A stretch of 64,000 nucleotides of DNA from Streptomyces sp. NRRL B-1140 (lineage in GTDB: Bacteria > Actinomycetota > Actinomycetes > Streptomycetales > Streptomycetaceae), in the NCBI RefSeq assembly GCF_001280065.1, contig NZ_LGEA01000173.1:148320-212319 (forward strand). The letters are read 5' to 3'. A program made the position numbers and the translations under genes. Of this stretch, positions 17,068-25,582 are shown in pieces. A model generated the notes under the pieces. It was not told the origin of the DNA. It searched no databases and saw only the letters and a program-made list of their open reading frames with translations. Position 1 is the stretch's first letter. Each line of letters starts with the position of its first letter.

Positions 17068-17579
17068 GAGGTGTGCTCGCGCACGTCCGCCAAGGTGCCG
17101 TCGGCGTACTTCACCAGGTCAGCGGGGGCCATGGGGAACACGGTGTACGGCGTCCCGGCCGCGGCCCAGACGACGTCGTGCTCCAGCAGGGACCGGTCGG
17201 CGAGCACCCGGGTTTTGGTCCGGTGCCCGAAGGGCGGCACGCCGCCGATGGCGTACCCGGTGGTCTCCCGCACGACGTCCACCTTGGCCCGGGTGACCTT
17301 GCCGGCGCCGAGTTCCCTGCGAACGAGTTCGAGGTCGACGCGGGAGGCGCCGTCCATGAGCACCAGCACCGGGACGCTGTCCGCGGCGAAGATCAGCGAC
17401 TTGCAGATCTGGCTCAGCTCGCATCCGACCGCTGCGGCGGCCTCGGCGGCGGTGCGGGTGGCGTCGGGGAAGCGGCGGACCCGGCTCACGAGGTGCCCGA
17501 GCCCGAGCTCCCGCAGGGCTTCGGCGAAACGGGGATGAGCTCCGGAGCTCCCGGCGTCCGTGGCGGCTGTCGTCGTCAT
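17064..17579 (-). CDS. YbaK/EbsC-type aminoacyl-tRNA deacylase
   Basis: Trans-editing domain that hydrolyses mischarged aminoacyl-tRNA (Cys-tRNAPro or Ala-tRNAPro in characterised members). 171 residues from the ATG at 17579; a GTG at 17612 is possible but neither start has a clear ribosome site. Family blocks: EAAAAVGCELSQICKSLIF with the conserved Lys, DLELVRRELG.GKV, TTGYAIGGVPPFGH and the C-terminal AAGTPYTVF. Coupled to the EamA gene by a 4-bp overlap, so the exporter may handle an amino acid connected with the editing step (inference). Confidence 0.88.
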   Translation of the reverse strand: MTTTAATDAGSSGAHPRFAEALRELGLGHLVSRVRRFPDATRTAAEAAAAVGCELSQICKSLIFAADSVPVLVLMDGASRVDLELVRRELGAGKVTRAKVDVVRETTGYAIGGVPPFGHRTKTRVLADRSLLEHDVVWAAAGTPYTVFPMAPADLVKYADGTLADVREHTS

Positions 17580-17668
17580 GGGGAGCACCGTAGTAGTCGG
17601 TGTAGGGCGCACGCGAGTGGGTTCGGAGCGCGCGGGCGGCTCGCCGCCGACCCGCGGAGGGGAACGGA

Positions 17669-18271
17669 CTACTCGGTGGGCACGCCGAGGGCGGGGAGGA
17701 CCACGGCGTCGATGTACGAGGTGACGAAGGCCGCGGTCGGAGGCCGGTCGTCGACGATCGCGCGGGTGACGAAGGCGCCGAGCATCATGTGCAACACGAA
17801 CTCCAGCGCGGGGCAGTCCGCACGCACCTCACCACGGTCGACGGCGCGCTGGAGCACACGCCGCGAGTCCGCGATCTCCGGTTCGATGATCTGGCTCCGG
17901 AACTCGCTGCGGAGATCGGGGTTGGCGTGCATCGCCGTGGCCAGGCCGCGCATCAGCGCGCCGTTCTGCTCCATCTCGGCGTCGTCCACGCGGGCCAGGA
18001 GGGCGTGGAAGTCGCCGCGCAGCGAACCGGTGTCGACCTCGTCGAGGTTCTTCACCGGCCTGTTGTGGCGGAGCGCCTTGACGACCAGCTGCGCCTTGCC
18101 GCCCCACTGGCGGTAGAGGGTGGCCTTGCTGGACCGGGTGCGCGCGGCCACGGCGTCCATGGTGAGGGCGTCGTAGCCGACTTCGCGGAGCAGGTCGAGC
18201 ACGGCCGTGTAGAGCTCGGCCTCACGCTCGGGGGTGATCCGGCTGCGACGCGCGGCGGCGACCTCGGTCAT
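17669..18271 (-). CDS. TetR-family transcriptional regulator
   Basis: 200 residues from the ATG at 18271, which follows GGAGG. N-terminal helix-turn-helix (about 12-58) with LTMDAVAARTRSSKATLYRQWGGKAQLV, then a helical ligand domain of the TetR_C11-like class. Divergent from the tricorn protease gene, with 154 bp between starts. That gap holds two copies of ACGGTTTCGTAC, one in a palindrome, most likely the autoregulatory operator. Whether it also controls the protease is inference. Confidence 0.9.
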   Translation of the reverse strand: MTEVAAARRSRITPEREAELYTAVLDLLREVGYDALTMDAVAARTRSSKATLYRQWGGKAQLVVKALRHNRPVKNLDEVDTGSLRGDFHALLARVDDAEMEQNGALMRGLATAMHANPDLRSEFRSQIIEPEIADSRRVLQRAVDRGEVRADCPALEFVLHMMLGAFVTRAIVDDRPPTAAFVTSYIDAVVLPALGVPTE

Positions 18272-18298
18272 CCCTCTCGACCTCCTGCTGCGAACGAC

Positions 18299-18356
18299 AC
18301 GGTTTCGTACGTCACGAATGTAGCGCACCCTTTACAGAAACGAAACGGTTTCGTAC
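18299..18356. promoter_or_regulatory. Paired operator-like sites between TetR gene and tricorn gene
   Basis: The 12-mer ACGGTTTCGTAC occurs at 18299-18310 and 18345-18356, 46 bp apart. The second lies in an inverted repeat CGAAAC-G-GTTTCG (18341-18353), the usual form of a TetR operator. Both lie on the TetR side of the gap, upstream of its ribosome site. Confidence 0.6.
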
Positions 18357-18425
18357 ATGTAGCCGCTCACTGCGGGACTTCCGCCCTGAGTTGCCCGGGT
18401 TTGGCCCCGGGCCAAGCATGAGGAC

Positions 18426-21400
18426 GTGACCTATCTGCGTCTGCCGCACCTCCATGACGACCTGCTGTGCTTCGTGGCCGAGGACGACCTCTGGCTCGCC
18501 CCGCTCGACTCCCCCGGCCGGGCCTGGCGACTCACCGTCGACCGCACCAAGGCGGGTCACCCGCGCTTCTCGCCCGACGGCCGGCACCTGGCGTACACGA
18601 GCTGGCGCAGCCTGGTGCCCGAGGTCCACGTCGTCCCGGTGGACGGCGGGCCGGGCCGCCAGGTGAGCCACTGGGGCAGCGCCGACACCCGGGTCTGCGG
18701 CTGGACCCCGGAGGGCGAGATCCTGGCCGTGGCCTCGCACGGCGAGCCCTTCTCCTACTTCACCTGGGCCTACAAGGTCGGTCCGGACGGCGACCCGGGC
18801 CGCAAGCTGCCCTGGGGGCCGGTCTCCGACATCCAGGTCGCCGACGTGGCCGGGGAGCGCAAGTCCCTCCTGCTCACCGGCACCCCGCCGCACGAACCGG
18901 CCTCCTGGAAGCGCTACCGCGGCGGCGCGACGGGCCGGCTCTGGCTGCACGGCGAACGGCTCCTGGAGGGCATCGGGGGCCACCTGCACTCTCCCATGTT
19001 CGTCGGCGGCCGCATCGCGTTCCTCTCCGACCACGAGGGCGTCGCCAACCTCTACTCCTGCGCCTACGACGGCTCCGGCCTGCGCCGGCACACCGACCAC
19101 GACGCCTTCTACGCCCGGCACGCCGCCAGCGACGGCACCCGGGTGGTGTACCAGTGCGGGGGCGACCTGTGGCTGGTCGACGACCTGGCCCCGGACTCCG
19201 AGCCGCGCCCACTGGAGGTACGGCTGAGCGGGCCGCGGGCCGGGCGGCGGCCCTACCAGGTGGCGGCGTCCCGGCACCTCGACGGGCTCTCCGTCGACGA
19301 GACCGGGCGGGCCAGCGCCGTCGTCGTGCGCGGCAGCCTGTACTGGCTGACCCACCGGGACGGCCCGGCCCGCACCCTCACCGACACCCCCGGCGTCCGG
19401 GTGCGGCTGCCGGAGATGCTCGGCGGCAGCGGACGGGTGGCGTATGTGACGGACGCCGAGGGCGAGGACGCGATCGAGATCGCCTCCCTGCCCCGGGCGA
19501 GCGGCGACCGGGCGCCCCGGCGGCTGGCACCGGGCCGGCTGGGCCGCGTGCACGAGCTGGTCTCGGATCCGGAGGGCGAGCGGCTGGCGGTCGCCTCGCA
19601 CGACGGCCGGCTCCTCCTCGTGGACGTCACGGAGGACACCGGCGGCGAGGTCACCGAGCTGATCCGGTCGGTCAACGGTCCCGTGCGCGACCTCGCGTTC
19701 TCCCCGGACGGAGGGTGGCTCACCTGGTCGCACCCGGGCATCGGGCGGACCCTGCGGCAGATCAAGCTGGCCCGGCTGGCCGACCGGCTGATCGTCGACG
19801 TCACGGGCGGCCGCTTCGAGGACGAGAACCCCGTCTTCACCAGCGACGGCCGTTATCTCGCCTTCCTGTCCTGGCGCGGCTTCGACCCCGTCTACGACGT
19901 GCACACCGGCGACCTGTCCTTCCCGCTGGGCTGCCGCCCGTACCTGGTGCCGCTGTCCTCCGCGACGCCCTCCCCGTTCGCCCTGAACCCCGAGGGCCGC
20001 CCGGCCGCCGGTGGCCTGGACCCCGTCGAGGAGGCCGGCGACGGCGCCGGCGACCACGGGGCCGCCGTGACCGTCGAGGCCGAGGGGCTGGAGAGCCGCG
20101 TCACGCCGTTCCCGGTGACCGCCTCCAAGTACTCGGCGCTGCGCCCGGTCGCGGGCGGCGGGCTGGTGTGGCTGCGCTGGCCCATCTCCGGCGCCCTCGG
20201 CGAGACGTTCGCCAACCCGGACGACACCAGCGGCCGCCCGACCCTGGAGCACTTCGGCATCACCAAGGCCAGGAAGTCCGAACTCGCCCAGCATCTCGAC
20301 TGGTTCGCGGTCAGCGGCGACGGCAGCCGGCTGGTGATCGTCGACGAGGGCGAGCTGCGCGCGGTCCCGGCCAACGAGCAGGCCGACAGCGACTCCACCG
20401 TGTGGATCGACGCGCGCCGCATCCTGCACACGGTCGACCCGGCGGCGGAGTGGCGGCAGGCCTACGAGGAGGCCGGCCGGCTGATCCGGGCCTACTTCTG
20501 GGATCCGGGCATGTGCGGCATCGACTGGGACGGGGTGCTGGCCCAGTACCGTCCGCTGGTCGAACGGGTCGCCTCCCCCGACGAGTTCGCCGACCTGCTG
20601 CGCGAGGCCCTCGGCGAACTGGGCACGTCCCACGCCTACGTGACCGCCTCCCGGCGCAGCGAGGGCCCGCCCCACTATCAGCGCCGACAGGGCCTGCTGG
20701 GCGCCAACTTCGTACGCAGGGAGCGCGGCTGGACGGTCAAGCGGATCCTGCTCGGCGACTCCTCCGACTCCAAGGCCCGCTCCCCGCTGGCCGGCACCGG
20801 CATCAGGGAGGGCGCGGTCCTCACCCACGTGGACGGCCGCCCGGTGGACCCGGACACGGGCCCCTACCCCCTGCTGGCCGGCGCGGGCGGCACGACGGTG
20901 GAGCTGACCTTCGAACCGGCGCAGGACCCGGCGAACCTCCTGACGGGTGCCCCGGCCGATGCCCCGGCGGCGGACTCGGCGCAGGCCGGGGCCCCGCCAC
21001 GGAGAGTCGCCGTCGTCCCGCTGGTCGACGAGCGGCCGCTGCGCTACCAGGACTGGGTGGCCAAACGCCGTTCGGTGGTGCGCGAGTTGAGCGGCGGGCG
21101 CTGCGGCTATCTGCACATCCCTGACATGGGCGGTTCGGGCTGGGCTCAGTTCAACCGCGACCTGCGCATGGAGGTGTCCCGCCCCGCGCTGATCGTGGAC
21201 GTGCGCGGCAACGCGGGCGGCCACATCAGCGAACTCGTCATCGAGACGCTGAGCCGGACGATCCTGGGCTGGGACCTGACTCGCGACGCCCAGCCGGTGT
21301 CGTACACCTCGAACGCGCCGCGGGGCCCGGTGGTGGCCCTGGCGGACGAGGCGACCTCCTCCGACGGCGACATGATCACCGCGGCGTTCAAGCTGCTGAA

Positions 21401-21725
21401 GCTCGGCCCGGTCGTGGGGCAGCGCACCTGGGGCGGTGTGGTCGGCATGACCGGCCGTCACGAGCTGGGCGACGGCACGGTGATCACGGTGCCGATGAAC
21501 GCGGCCTGGTTCGACGCGTACGGCTGGTCGGTCGAGAACAAGGGCGTCGCCCCCGACATCGACGTCCTGCGCACCCCGCTGGACTGGGCCGAGGGACGGC
21601 ACGCCCAGCTGGCCGACGCGGTGGAACTGGCACTCGGACTGCTGGAGACCGACCCGCCCGCCACACCGCCGACCCACAGCGACGTCCCCGACCGCTCCCG
21701 CCCGAAGCTGCCGCCCAGGGCGTGA
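18426..21725 (+). CDS. Tricorn protease homologue (S41 family, beta-propeller plus PDZ)
   Basis: Large cytosolic peptidase that trims oligopeptides released by the proteasome or other proteases. 1099 residues. Two N-terminal beta-propellers (about 1-330 and 330-660; WD40/PD40-type blades such as HPRFSPDGRHLAYTSW and NPVFTSDGRYLAFLSW), a helical linker, a PDZ domain (about 755-845) and the S41 catalytic core. Expected tricorn catalytic residues are all present: Ser-His in LGTSHAYV (His736), nucleophile Ser979 followed by Asp980 in ATSSDGDM, and a Glu in SVENKG. The acidic/Ala linker DAPAADSAQAGAP splits PDZ from core. Starts at the GTG at 18426; the ribosome site is weak. Confidence 0.93.
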   Translation: MTYLRLPHLHDDLLCFVAEDDLWLAPLDSPGRAWRLTVDRTKAGHPRFSPDGRHLAYTSWRSLVPEVHVVPVDGGPGRQVSHWGSADTRVCGWTPEGEILAVASHGEPFSYFTWAYKVGPDGDPGRKLPWGPVSDIQVADVAGERKSLLLTGTPPHEPASWKRYRGGATGRLWLHGERLLEGIGGHLHSPMFVGGRIAFLSDHEGVANLYSCAYDGSGLRRHTDHDAFYARHAASDGTRVVYQCGGDLWLVDDLAPDSEPRPLEVRLSGPRAGRRPYQVAASRHLDGLSVDETGRASAVVVRGSLYWLTHRDGPARTLTDTPGVRVRLPEMLGGSGRVAYVTDAEGEDAIEIASLPRASGDRAPRRLAPGRLGRVHELVSDPEGERLAVASHDGRLLLVDVTEDTGGEVTELIRSVNGPVRDLAFSPDGGWLTWSHPGIGRTLRQIKLARLADRLIVDVTGGRFEDENPVFTSDGRYLAFLSWRGFDPVYDVHTGDLSFPLGCRPYLVPLSSATPSPFALNPEGRPAAGGLDPVEEAGDGAGDHGAAVTVEAEGLESRVTPFPVTASKYSALRPVAGGGLVWLRWPISGALGETFANPDDTSGRPTLEHFGITKARKSELAQHLDWFAVSGDGSRLVIVDEGELRAVPANEQADSDSTVWIDARRILHTVDPAAEWRQAYEEAGRLIRAYFWDPGMCGIDWDGVLAQYRPLVERVASPDEFADLLREALGELGTSHAYVTASRRSEGPPHYQRRQGLLGANFVRRERGWTVKRILLGDSSDSKARSPLAGTGIREGAVLTHVDGRPVDPDTGPYPLLAGAGGTTVELTFEPAQDPANLLTGAPADAPAADSAQAGAPPRRVAVVPLVDERPLRYQDWVAKRRSVVRELSGGRCGYLHIPDMGGSGWAQFNRDLRMEVSRPALIVDVRGNAGGHISELVIETLSRTILGWDLTRDAQPVSYTSNAPRGPVVALADEATSSDGDMITAAFKLLKLGPVVGQRTWGGVVGMTGRHELGDGTVITVPMNAAWFDAYGWSVENKGVAPDIDVLRTPLDWAEGRHAQLADAVELALGLLETDPPATPPTHSDVPDRSRPKLPPRA

Positions 21726-21743
21726 ACACCCGGTCGGCACAAG

Positions 21744-21780
21744 GGGAAAGGGGCACCCCACTCAGGGACACCCCTTTCCC
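21744..21780. terminator. Bidirectional terminator between tricorn gene and small charged protein
   Basis: GGGAAAGGGG (21744-21753) pairs perfectly with CCCCTTTCCC (21771-21780), loop 17 nt, exactly between two convergent genes. Confidence 0.8.
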
Positions 21781-21793
21781 GCGGCGCGCAACG

Positions 21794-22015
21794 TCAGGCG
21801 TCGAAGTCCTGGTCGAAGCGGTCCTCGTCACGCTCACGCTCACGGTCGCGCTGCGGCTCCGTGCGCTCGCGGTCACGCTGCGGCTGCGAGGGGTCCATGT
21901 CCTCGTCGCGCCGGCGGCCACGGCCCTGCATCTGCTCGCGAGCCTGGTCCGCCTTCTGGCGAGCCTGGTTCTGCCACTGCTCGGACTTCTCCTGGAACTG
22001 GTCCTTCATACCCAT
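21794..22015 (-). CDS. Small, highly charged conserved protein
   Basis: 73 residues, almost entirely polar: helical Gln/Ala/Lys N-terminus (MGMKDQFQEKSEQWQNQARQ) resembling CsbD/LEA-like stress peptides, then Arg/Asp/Glu repeats including two near-identical RDRERTEPQRDRERE units. Probably intrinsically disordered or a single amphipathic helix. Strong G/C third-position bias supports real coding. No function can be assigned; similarity to stress-tolerance proteins is only compositional. Confidence 0.75.
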   Translation of the reverse strand: MGMKDQFQEKSEQWQNQARQKADQAREQMQGRGRRRDEDMDPSQPQRDRERTEPQRDRERERDEDRFDQDFDA

Positions 22016-22091
22016 GTGGGTTCACTCCCGTTGGGGGTGAGGGGATCTGGCTCGATCAGATTCACACGGGTCGTGACCCTGCGCATGTCGA

Positions 22092-22976
22092 TCACTTACG
22101 GAGCGTAGTCCGCTCCTGTTCGTCGGCCGCTCCACCGGCCCCCACGAGGCCCGTGCGCATGCCCGTCAGCCGGTCCGCGAACCGCCGCATCTCGCGCTGG
22201 CCCACCGTCCCGATGACCGCCGGCAGATATCCGCGCACCCCCTGCATCCCGCGCAGCCACCACTGCCCGTACACATGGCTCGACCTGCGCTCGATCCCCT
22301 CCACGAGCCGGTCCACAGCAGGCCCGAGCGGGTAGGTCTTGTTGGACGGCCAGGGCAGCCGCTGCCTCAACTCCCGCATGACGTCGTCCTGGTCGGCCCC
22401 GCGCACCATGTCGGTGTCGGTCCACGACAGATAGCCGACGCCCACCTTCACGCCCCGGTGCCCGACCTCGGCCCGCAGGCTGTGCGCATACGCCTCCACG
22501 CCCGACTTGGACGCGCAGTACGCGGTCATCATCGGCGCCGGGGTGATCGCCGCGAGGGAGGCGATCTGCAGCAGATAGCCCCGGCTGCGCGTCAGCAGCG
22601 GCAGGAACGCCCGGCCGGTCACCGCCGAACCGATCAGATTCACCTCGATCACCCGCCGCCAGGACTCGGGGTCGGAGTCCGCGAACGGCCCGCCGGTGGC
22701 GACACCGGCGTTGGCGACGACGATATCGACCCGGCCGAAGCGCTCCTCGACCTCGCTCGCCACGCGGGCCATCGCCTCGTGGTCGGTGACGTCGGCGTGC
22801 CAGTGGTCGCTGTCGCTGTGCAGTCGGCCGGAGACCTCCTTGAGCGCGTCCGGCTCCAGGCCGACCAGCGCCACCTTCACACCACGCGCCGACAGCTTGC
22901 GGGCCAGCAACTCCCCGACGCCGCGCGCCGCTCCGGTCACCACGGCGACCTTGCCCTCAAGGCTCACCCTGCTCAT
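22092..22976 (-). CDS. Short-chain dehydrogenase/reductase
   Basis: 294-residue classical SDR. NAD(P)-binding TGAARGVGE (14-22), NAG (89-91), catalytic Ser140, Tyr153 and Lys157 (YCASK). An approximately 50-residue C-terminal extension with a Trp/Arg-rich VYGQWWLRGMQGVRGYLP segment may contact membrane or partner. Its ATG overlaps the upstream hydrolase stop (ATGA). Last gene of a three-gene operon with an alpha/beta hydrolase and a flavin monooxygenase. It probably oxidises or reduces an alcohol/ketone in the same pathway (inference). Confidence 0.92.
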   Translation of the reverse strand: MSRVSLEGKVAVVTGAARGVGELLARKLSARGVKVALVGLEPDALKEVSGRLHSDSDHWHADVTDHEAMARVASEVEERFGRVDIVVANAGVATGGPFADSDPESWRRVIEVNLIGSAVTGRAFLPLLTRSRGYLLQIASLAAITPAPMMTAYCASKSGVEAYAHSLRAEVGHRGVKVGVGYLSWTDTDMVRGADQDDVMRELRQRLPWPSNKTYPLGPAVDRLVEGIERRSSHVYGQWWLRGMQGVRGYLPAVIGTVGQREMRRFADRLTGMRTGLVGAGGAADEQERTTLRK

Positions 22977-23935
22977 GCGCTCTCCTCGGTCACGACGTGG
23001 ATGTGTGCGGCGGCGAGTTCCCGGATCTTCGCGCCGACCAGTTCGGGTGCCTCGACCGGGGTCATGTGGCCGATGCCGGGCAGTTCGACGAGCCCGGTAC
23101 AGTGCGGCAGGGCGGCGGCCAGGGCCCGGGCCTGCACCGGCGGCGTCAGCCGGTCCGCCGTACCGACGAGCACGGCCGTGGGCACGTCCAGTTCCCGCAC
23201 GCCGTGGTCGAGGTCGAGCAGATCCAGCACCTGCGACCAGGAGTGGCGGACCTTGCGGGGGCAGGCGTGCACGATCCGGGCACACGCCTCGATCATGTGC
23301 GGGGCCGAACCGGGACCCATCGTCCCGTACTTGAGGATCCGGCGGGCCAGCGGCGTGACCGGCCCGAGCGGGGCCCGGGAGCCGAGGATCCGCCGGGTCA
23401 GCCAGGTCCGCACCCGCCCGGCCCGCATCGGCACGACCGTGGAGGCCGCGACCAGCTGCGAACTGCCCGTACTGCACAGCAGGACGGCGGCCGCGTGCGC
23501 CCGGAAGGCGGCTCTCCCGGAGGCCGCCATCACGGTCATCCCGCCCATGGAGTGCCCCGCGATCACGGCCTGTTCACCGGGCGCGAGGGTGGCCTCGAGG
23601 ACCGCTTCGAGGTCGTCGGCGAGCGCGTCGGAGCTGCACGCGGAGCTCGCGGGGCTGCGGCCGTGACCGCGCTGGTCGTAGGCGATGACCCGGTGGTCGG
23701 CGGCCAGGTCGCGGATCTGTGCCGCCCAGAAGGCGGTGGAGCAGGTCCAGCCGTGGGCGAGGACGACGGCCGGGGCGCCGTCGGGCCCGTGCATCTCGAC
23801 GTGCAGCCGGGCGCCGTCGGCGGAGACGGCGGTCAGCTCGCGCGCCGGGGCGGGTGGGGCGTAGGGGCCGGAGTCGATGGGGGTCCCCCCTGCTCGAGCG
23901 AAGCCGAGAGCTTGGGGGAGCAGGAGGCGGCTCAC
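22973..23935 (-). CDS. Alpha/beta hydrolase (esterase/lactonase candidate)
   Basis: 320 residues. Oxyanion HGW (61-63), nucleophile elbow GHSMGG (Ser129), DRLTPP acid region and GIGHMTPVEAP with the catalytic His. The GTG at 23935 overlaps the monooxygenase stop (GTGA) and the end overlaps the SDR start, so the three genes are tightly coupled. Residues 4-20 (LLLPQALGFARAGGTPI) are encoded by a Streptomyces palindromic repeat, so the natural N-terminus may have been replaced. The catalytic domain begins near residue 33. Likely hydrolyses the ester or lactone made by the neighbouring Baeyer-Villiger-type enzyme (inference). Confidence 0.9.
   Translation of the reverse strand: MSRLLLPQALGFARAGGTPIDSGPYAPPAPARELTAVSADGARLHVEMHGPDGAPAVVLAHGWTCSTAFWAAQIRDLAADHRVIAYDQRGHGRSPASSACSSDALADDLEAVLEATLAPGEQAVIAGHSMGGMTVMAASGRAAFRAHAAAVLLCSTGSSQLVAASTVVPMRAGRVRTWLTRRILGSRAPLGPVTPLARRILKYGTMGPGSAPHMIEACARIVHACPRKVRHSWSQVLDLLDLDHGVRELDVPTAVLVGTADRLTPPVQARALAAALPHCTGLVELPGIGHMTPVEAPELVGAKIRELAAAHIHVVTEESA
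23881..23920. repeat. Streptomyces palindromic repeat inside the hydrolase 5' end
   Basis: Imperfect inverted repeat: CCCCC (near 23886) pairs with GGGGG (23914-23918), enclosing CTCGAGCGAAGCCGAGAGCT, which folds again. I recognise this from memory as a dispersed element found many times in streptomycete chromosomes, read in frame here as PQALGFARAGGTP. Confidence 0.7.
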
Positions 23936-25452
23936 GCGTCCACCCCGGCCTTCCGCGCGACGGACCGGTCCGCCACGGGCGCGCGCAGGACCTCGTACTC
24001 CGCGAGATCCACCCGCCGCGTCGCCCGCCGGAACTCCGCGGTGGTGCCGGGCCAGATGGTGGTGTTGCGACCACTCGCGTCGAGGTACCAGCTGGTGCAG
24101 CCGCCGGTGTTCCACACGGTGCGCTTCATGCGCTCCTGGAGCCGGTCGTTCCAGGTGCGCACGGCGTCCGGACGGGCGTCGAGCGCGACCCGTCCGCCGA
24201 GGACGTCGAGCTGGCGGACGTAGTCGGCGAGGTAGTTCAGCTGGGACTCGATCATGAGGATCATCGAGGAGTTCCCGAGACCGGTGTTGGGTCCGATGAC
24301 GGTCATCCAGTTGGGGAAGCCGGCCGCGGAGGCGCCGCGCAGGGCCTCCATGCCGCCCTTCCAGGTCTCGGCGAGCGTCCGTCCGTCGGCGCCCACGACC
24401 CGGTCGGCGATGGGCATGTCGGTGACGTGGAAGCCGGTACCGAAGACGATCGCGTCCACCTCGGCCTCACTGCCGTCGGCGGCGACGAGGGTCGAACCGC
24501 GGACTTCGGTCAGCCCGCTCGCGATCACGTCCACATTCGGCTGCGCGAGCGCCGGGTAGTAGTCGCTGGACAGCAGGATCCGCTTGCAGCCGATGCGGTA
24601 GTCCGGGGTGAGCTTCGCCCGCAGGGCCGGATCCTTGATGGACCGGGCCATGTTGCGCCGCGCCAGGTCCTCGACGAGCCCGAGCTGCTTCGGATGCCTG
24701 GTGAACGCCTGCACCTGCAGCTCGCGGATGCCCCACAGCAGTCCGCGCCGCACCTGCGAGGTGAAGGGCAGCCGCCGGTGCATCCAGCGCTCGGCGTCGC
24801 TGATCGTCCGGTCCATGCGGGGCATCACCCAGGGCGCCGTGCGCTGGAACAGGGTGAGCCGCGAGACGTCGGGCTGGATCGACGGCACGATCTGGGCGGC
24901 CGAGGCACCGGTGCCCACCATGGCGACGCGCTTGCCGCGCAGGTCGTAGTCGTGGTCCCAGCGGGCCGAGTGGAACACCTTGCCGGGGAAGGCCTCCAGC
25001 CCGGGAATGTCCGGCACCTTCGGGTCGGACAGCGGCCCCGTCGCCGAGACGACCAGGTCCGCCGACAGGTTCCCGCTGCTGGTCTCGATGTCCCAGCACA
25101 GCCGCTCGGCGTTCCAGCTCATCCGCTTCACCTCGGAGTCGAAGCGGAGGTGCGGGCGCAGCCGGAACACGTCCGTCACGTGCTCCAGGTAGGCGCGGAT
25201 GTGCTCCTGCCCCGAGAAGGTGCGCGGCCAGTCGGGGTTGGGCGCGAAGGAGAACGAGTAGAGGTGCGAGGGCACGTCACACCGGCATCCCGGGTAGCTG
25301 TTGTCCCGCCAGGTGCCGCCGACACTGCTCGCCCGCTCCAGGACGACGAAGTCGGTGACCCCCTCGCGGCGCAACCGCACGGCGGCCCCCAGCCCGCCGA
25401 ACCCGGACCCGATCACAGCGACCCGCACATGCTCGTGTTCGCGCTCGCCCAT
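23932..25452 (-). CDS. Flavin-containing monooxygenase, Baeyer-Villiger type
   Basis: 506 residues. FAD-binding GSGFGG (15-20), NADPH-binding GTGASA (180-185) and the Baeyer-Villiger fingerprint F-x-G-x-x-x-H-x-x-x-W at Phe155, Gly157, His161, Trp165. The enzyme should insert oxygen next to a carbonyl (or oxidise a heteroatom) using NADPH and O2. The ATG at 25452 follows GGAGG. First gene of an operon with hydrolase and SDR, divergent from a MerR regulator across a perfect 20-bp palindrome. Natural substrate unknown. Class B FMO is secure; Baeyer-Villiger activity is inferred from the fingerprint. Confidence 0.93.
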   Translation of the reverse strand: MGEREHEHVRVAVIGSGFGGLGAAVRLRREGVTDFVVLERASSVGGTWRDNSYPGCRCDVPSHLYSFSFAPNPDWPRTFSGQEHIRAYLEHVTDVFRLRPHLRFDSEVKRMSWNAERLCWDIETSSGNLSADLVVSATGPLSDPKVPDIPGLEAFPGKVFHSARWDHDYDLRGKRVAMVGTGASAAQIVPSIQPDVSRLTLFQRTAPWVMPRMDRTISDAERWMHRRLPFTSQVRRGLLWGIRELQVQAFTRHPKQLGLVEDLARRNMARSIKDPALRAKLTPDYRIGCKRILLSSDYYPALAQPNVDVIASGLTEVRGSTLVAADGSEAEVDAIVFGTGFHVTDMPIADRVVGADGRTLAETWKGGMEALRGASAAGFPNWMTVIGPNTGLGNSSMILMIESQLNYLADYVRQLDVLGGRVALDARPDAVRTWNDRLQERMKRTVWNTGGCTSWYLDASGRNTTIWPGTTAEFRRATRRVDLAEYEVLRAPVADRSVARKAGVDA

Positions 25453-25480
25453 GCCGACACCTCCACACACCACGAGAACC

Positions 25481-25500
25481 GCGCCAGTGAACACTGGCGC
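25481..25500. promoter_or_regulatory. Perfect 20-bp palindrome between monooxygenase operon and MerR gene
   Basis: GCGCCAGTG-AA-CACTGGCGC, arms of 9 bp with no mismatch, 28 bp before the monooxygenase ATG. Length, symmetry and divergent placement fit a MerR-family operator. Confidence 0.7.
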
Positions 25501-25582
25501 AGTGGGAGCGTAGGGCAGCGGCGTACTGATGGGTAGGGGGCGGGACAAGGAAGTTACCCGCAGTACGCCTTAAGGTGCCCAG

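Noticed and set aside
18312..21761. A minus-strand open frame of over 1100 codons opposite the tricorn gene
   Set aside because: Mirror of the tricorn codons; no recognisable family and it would overlap the TetR promoter.
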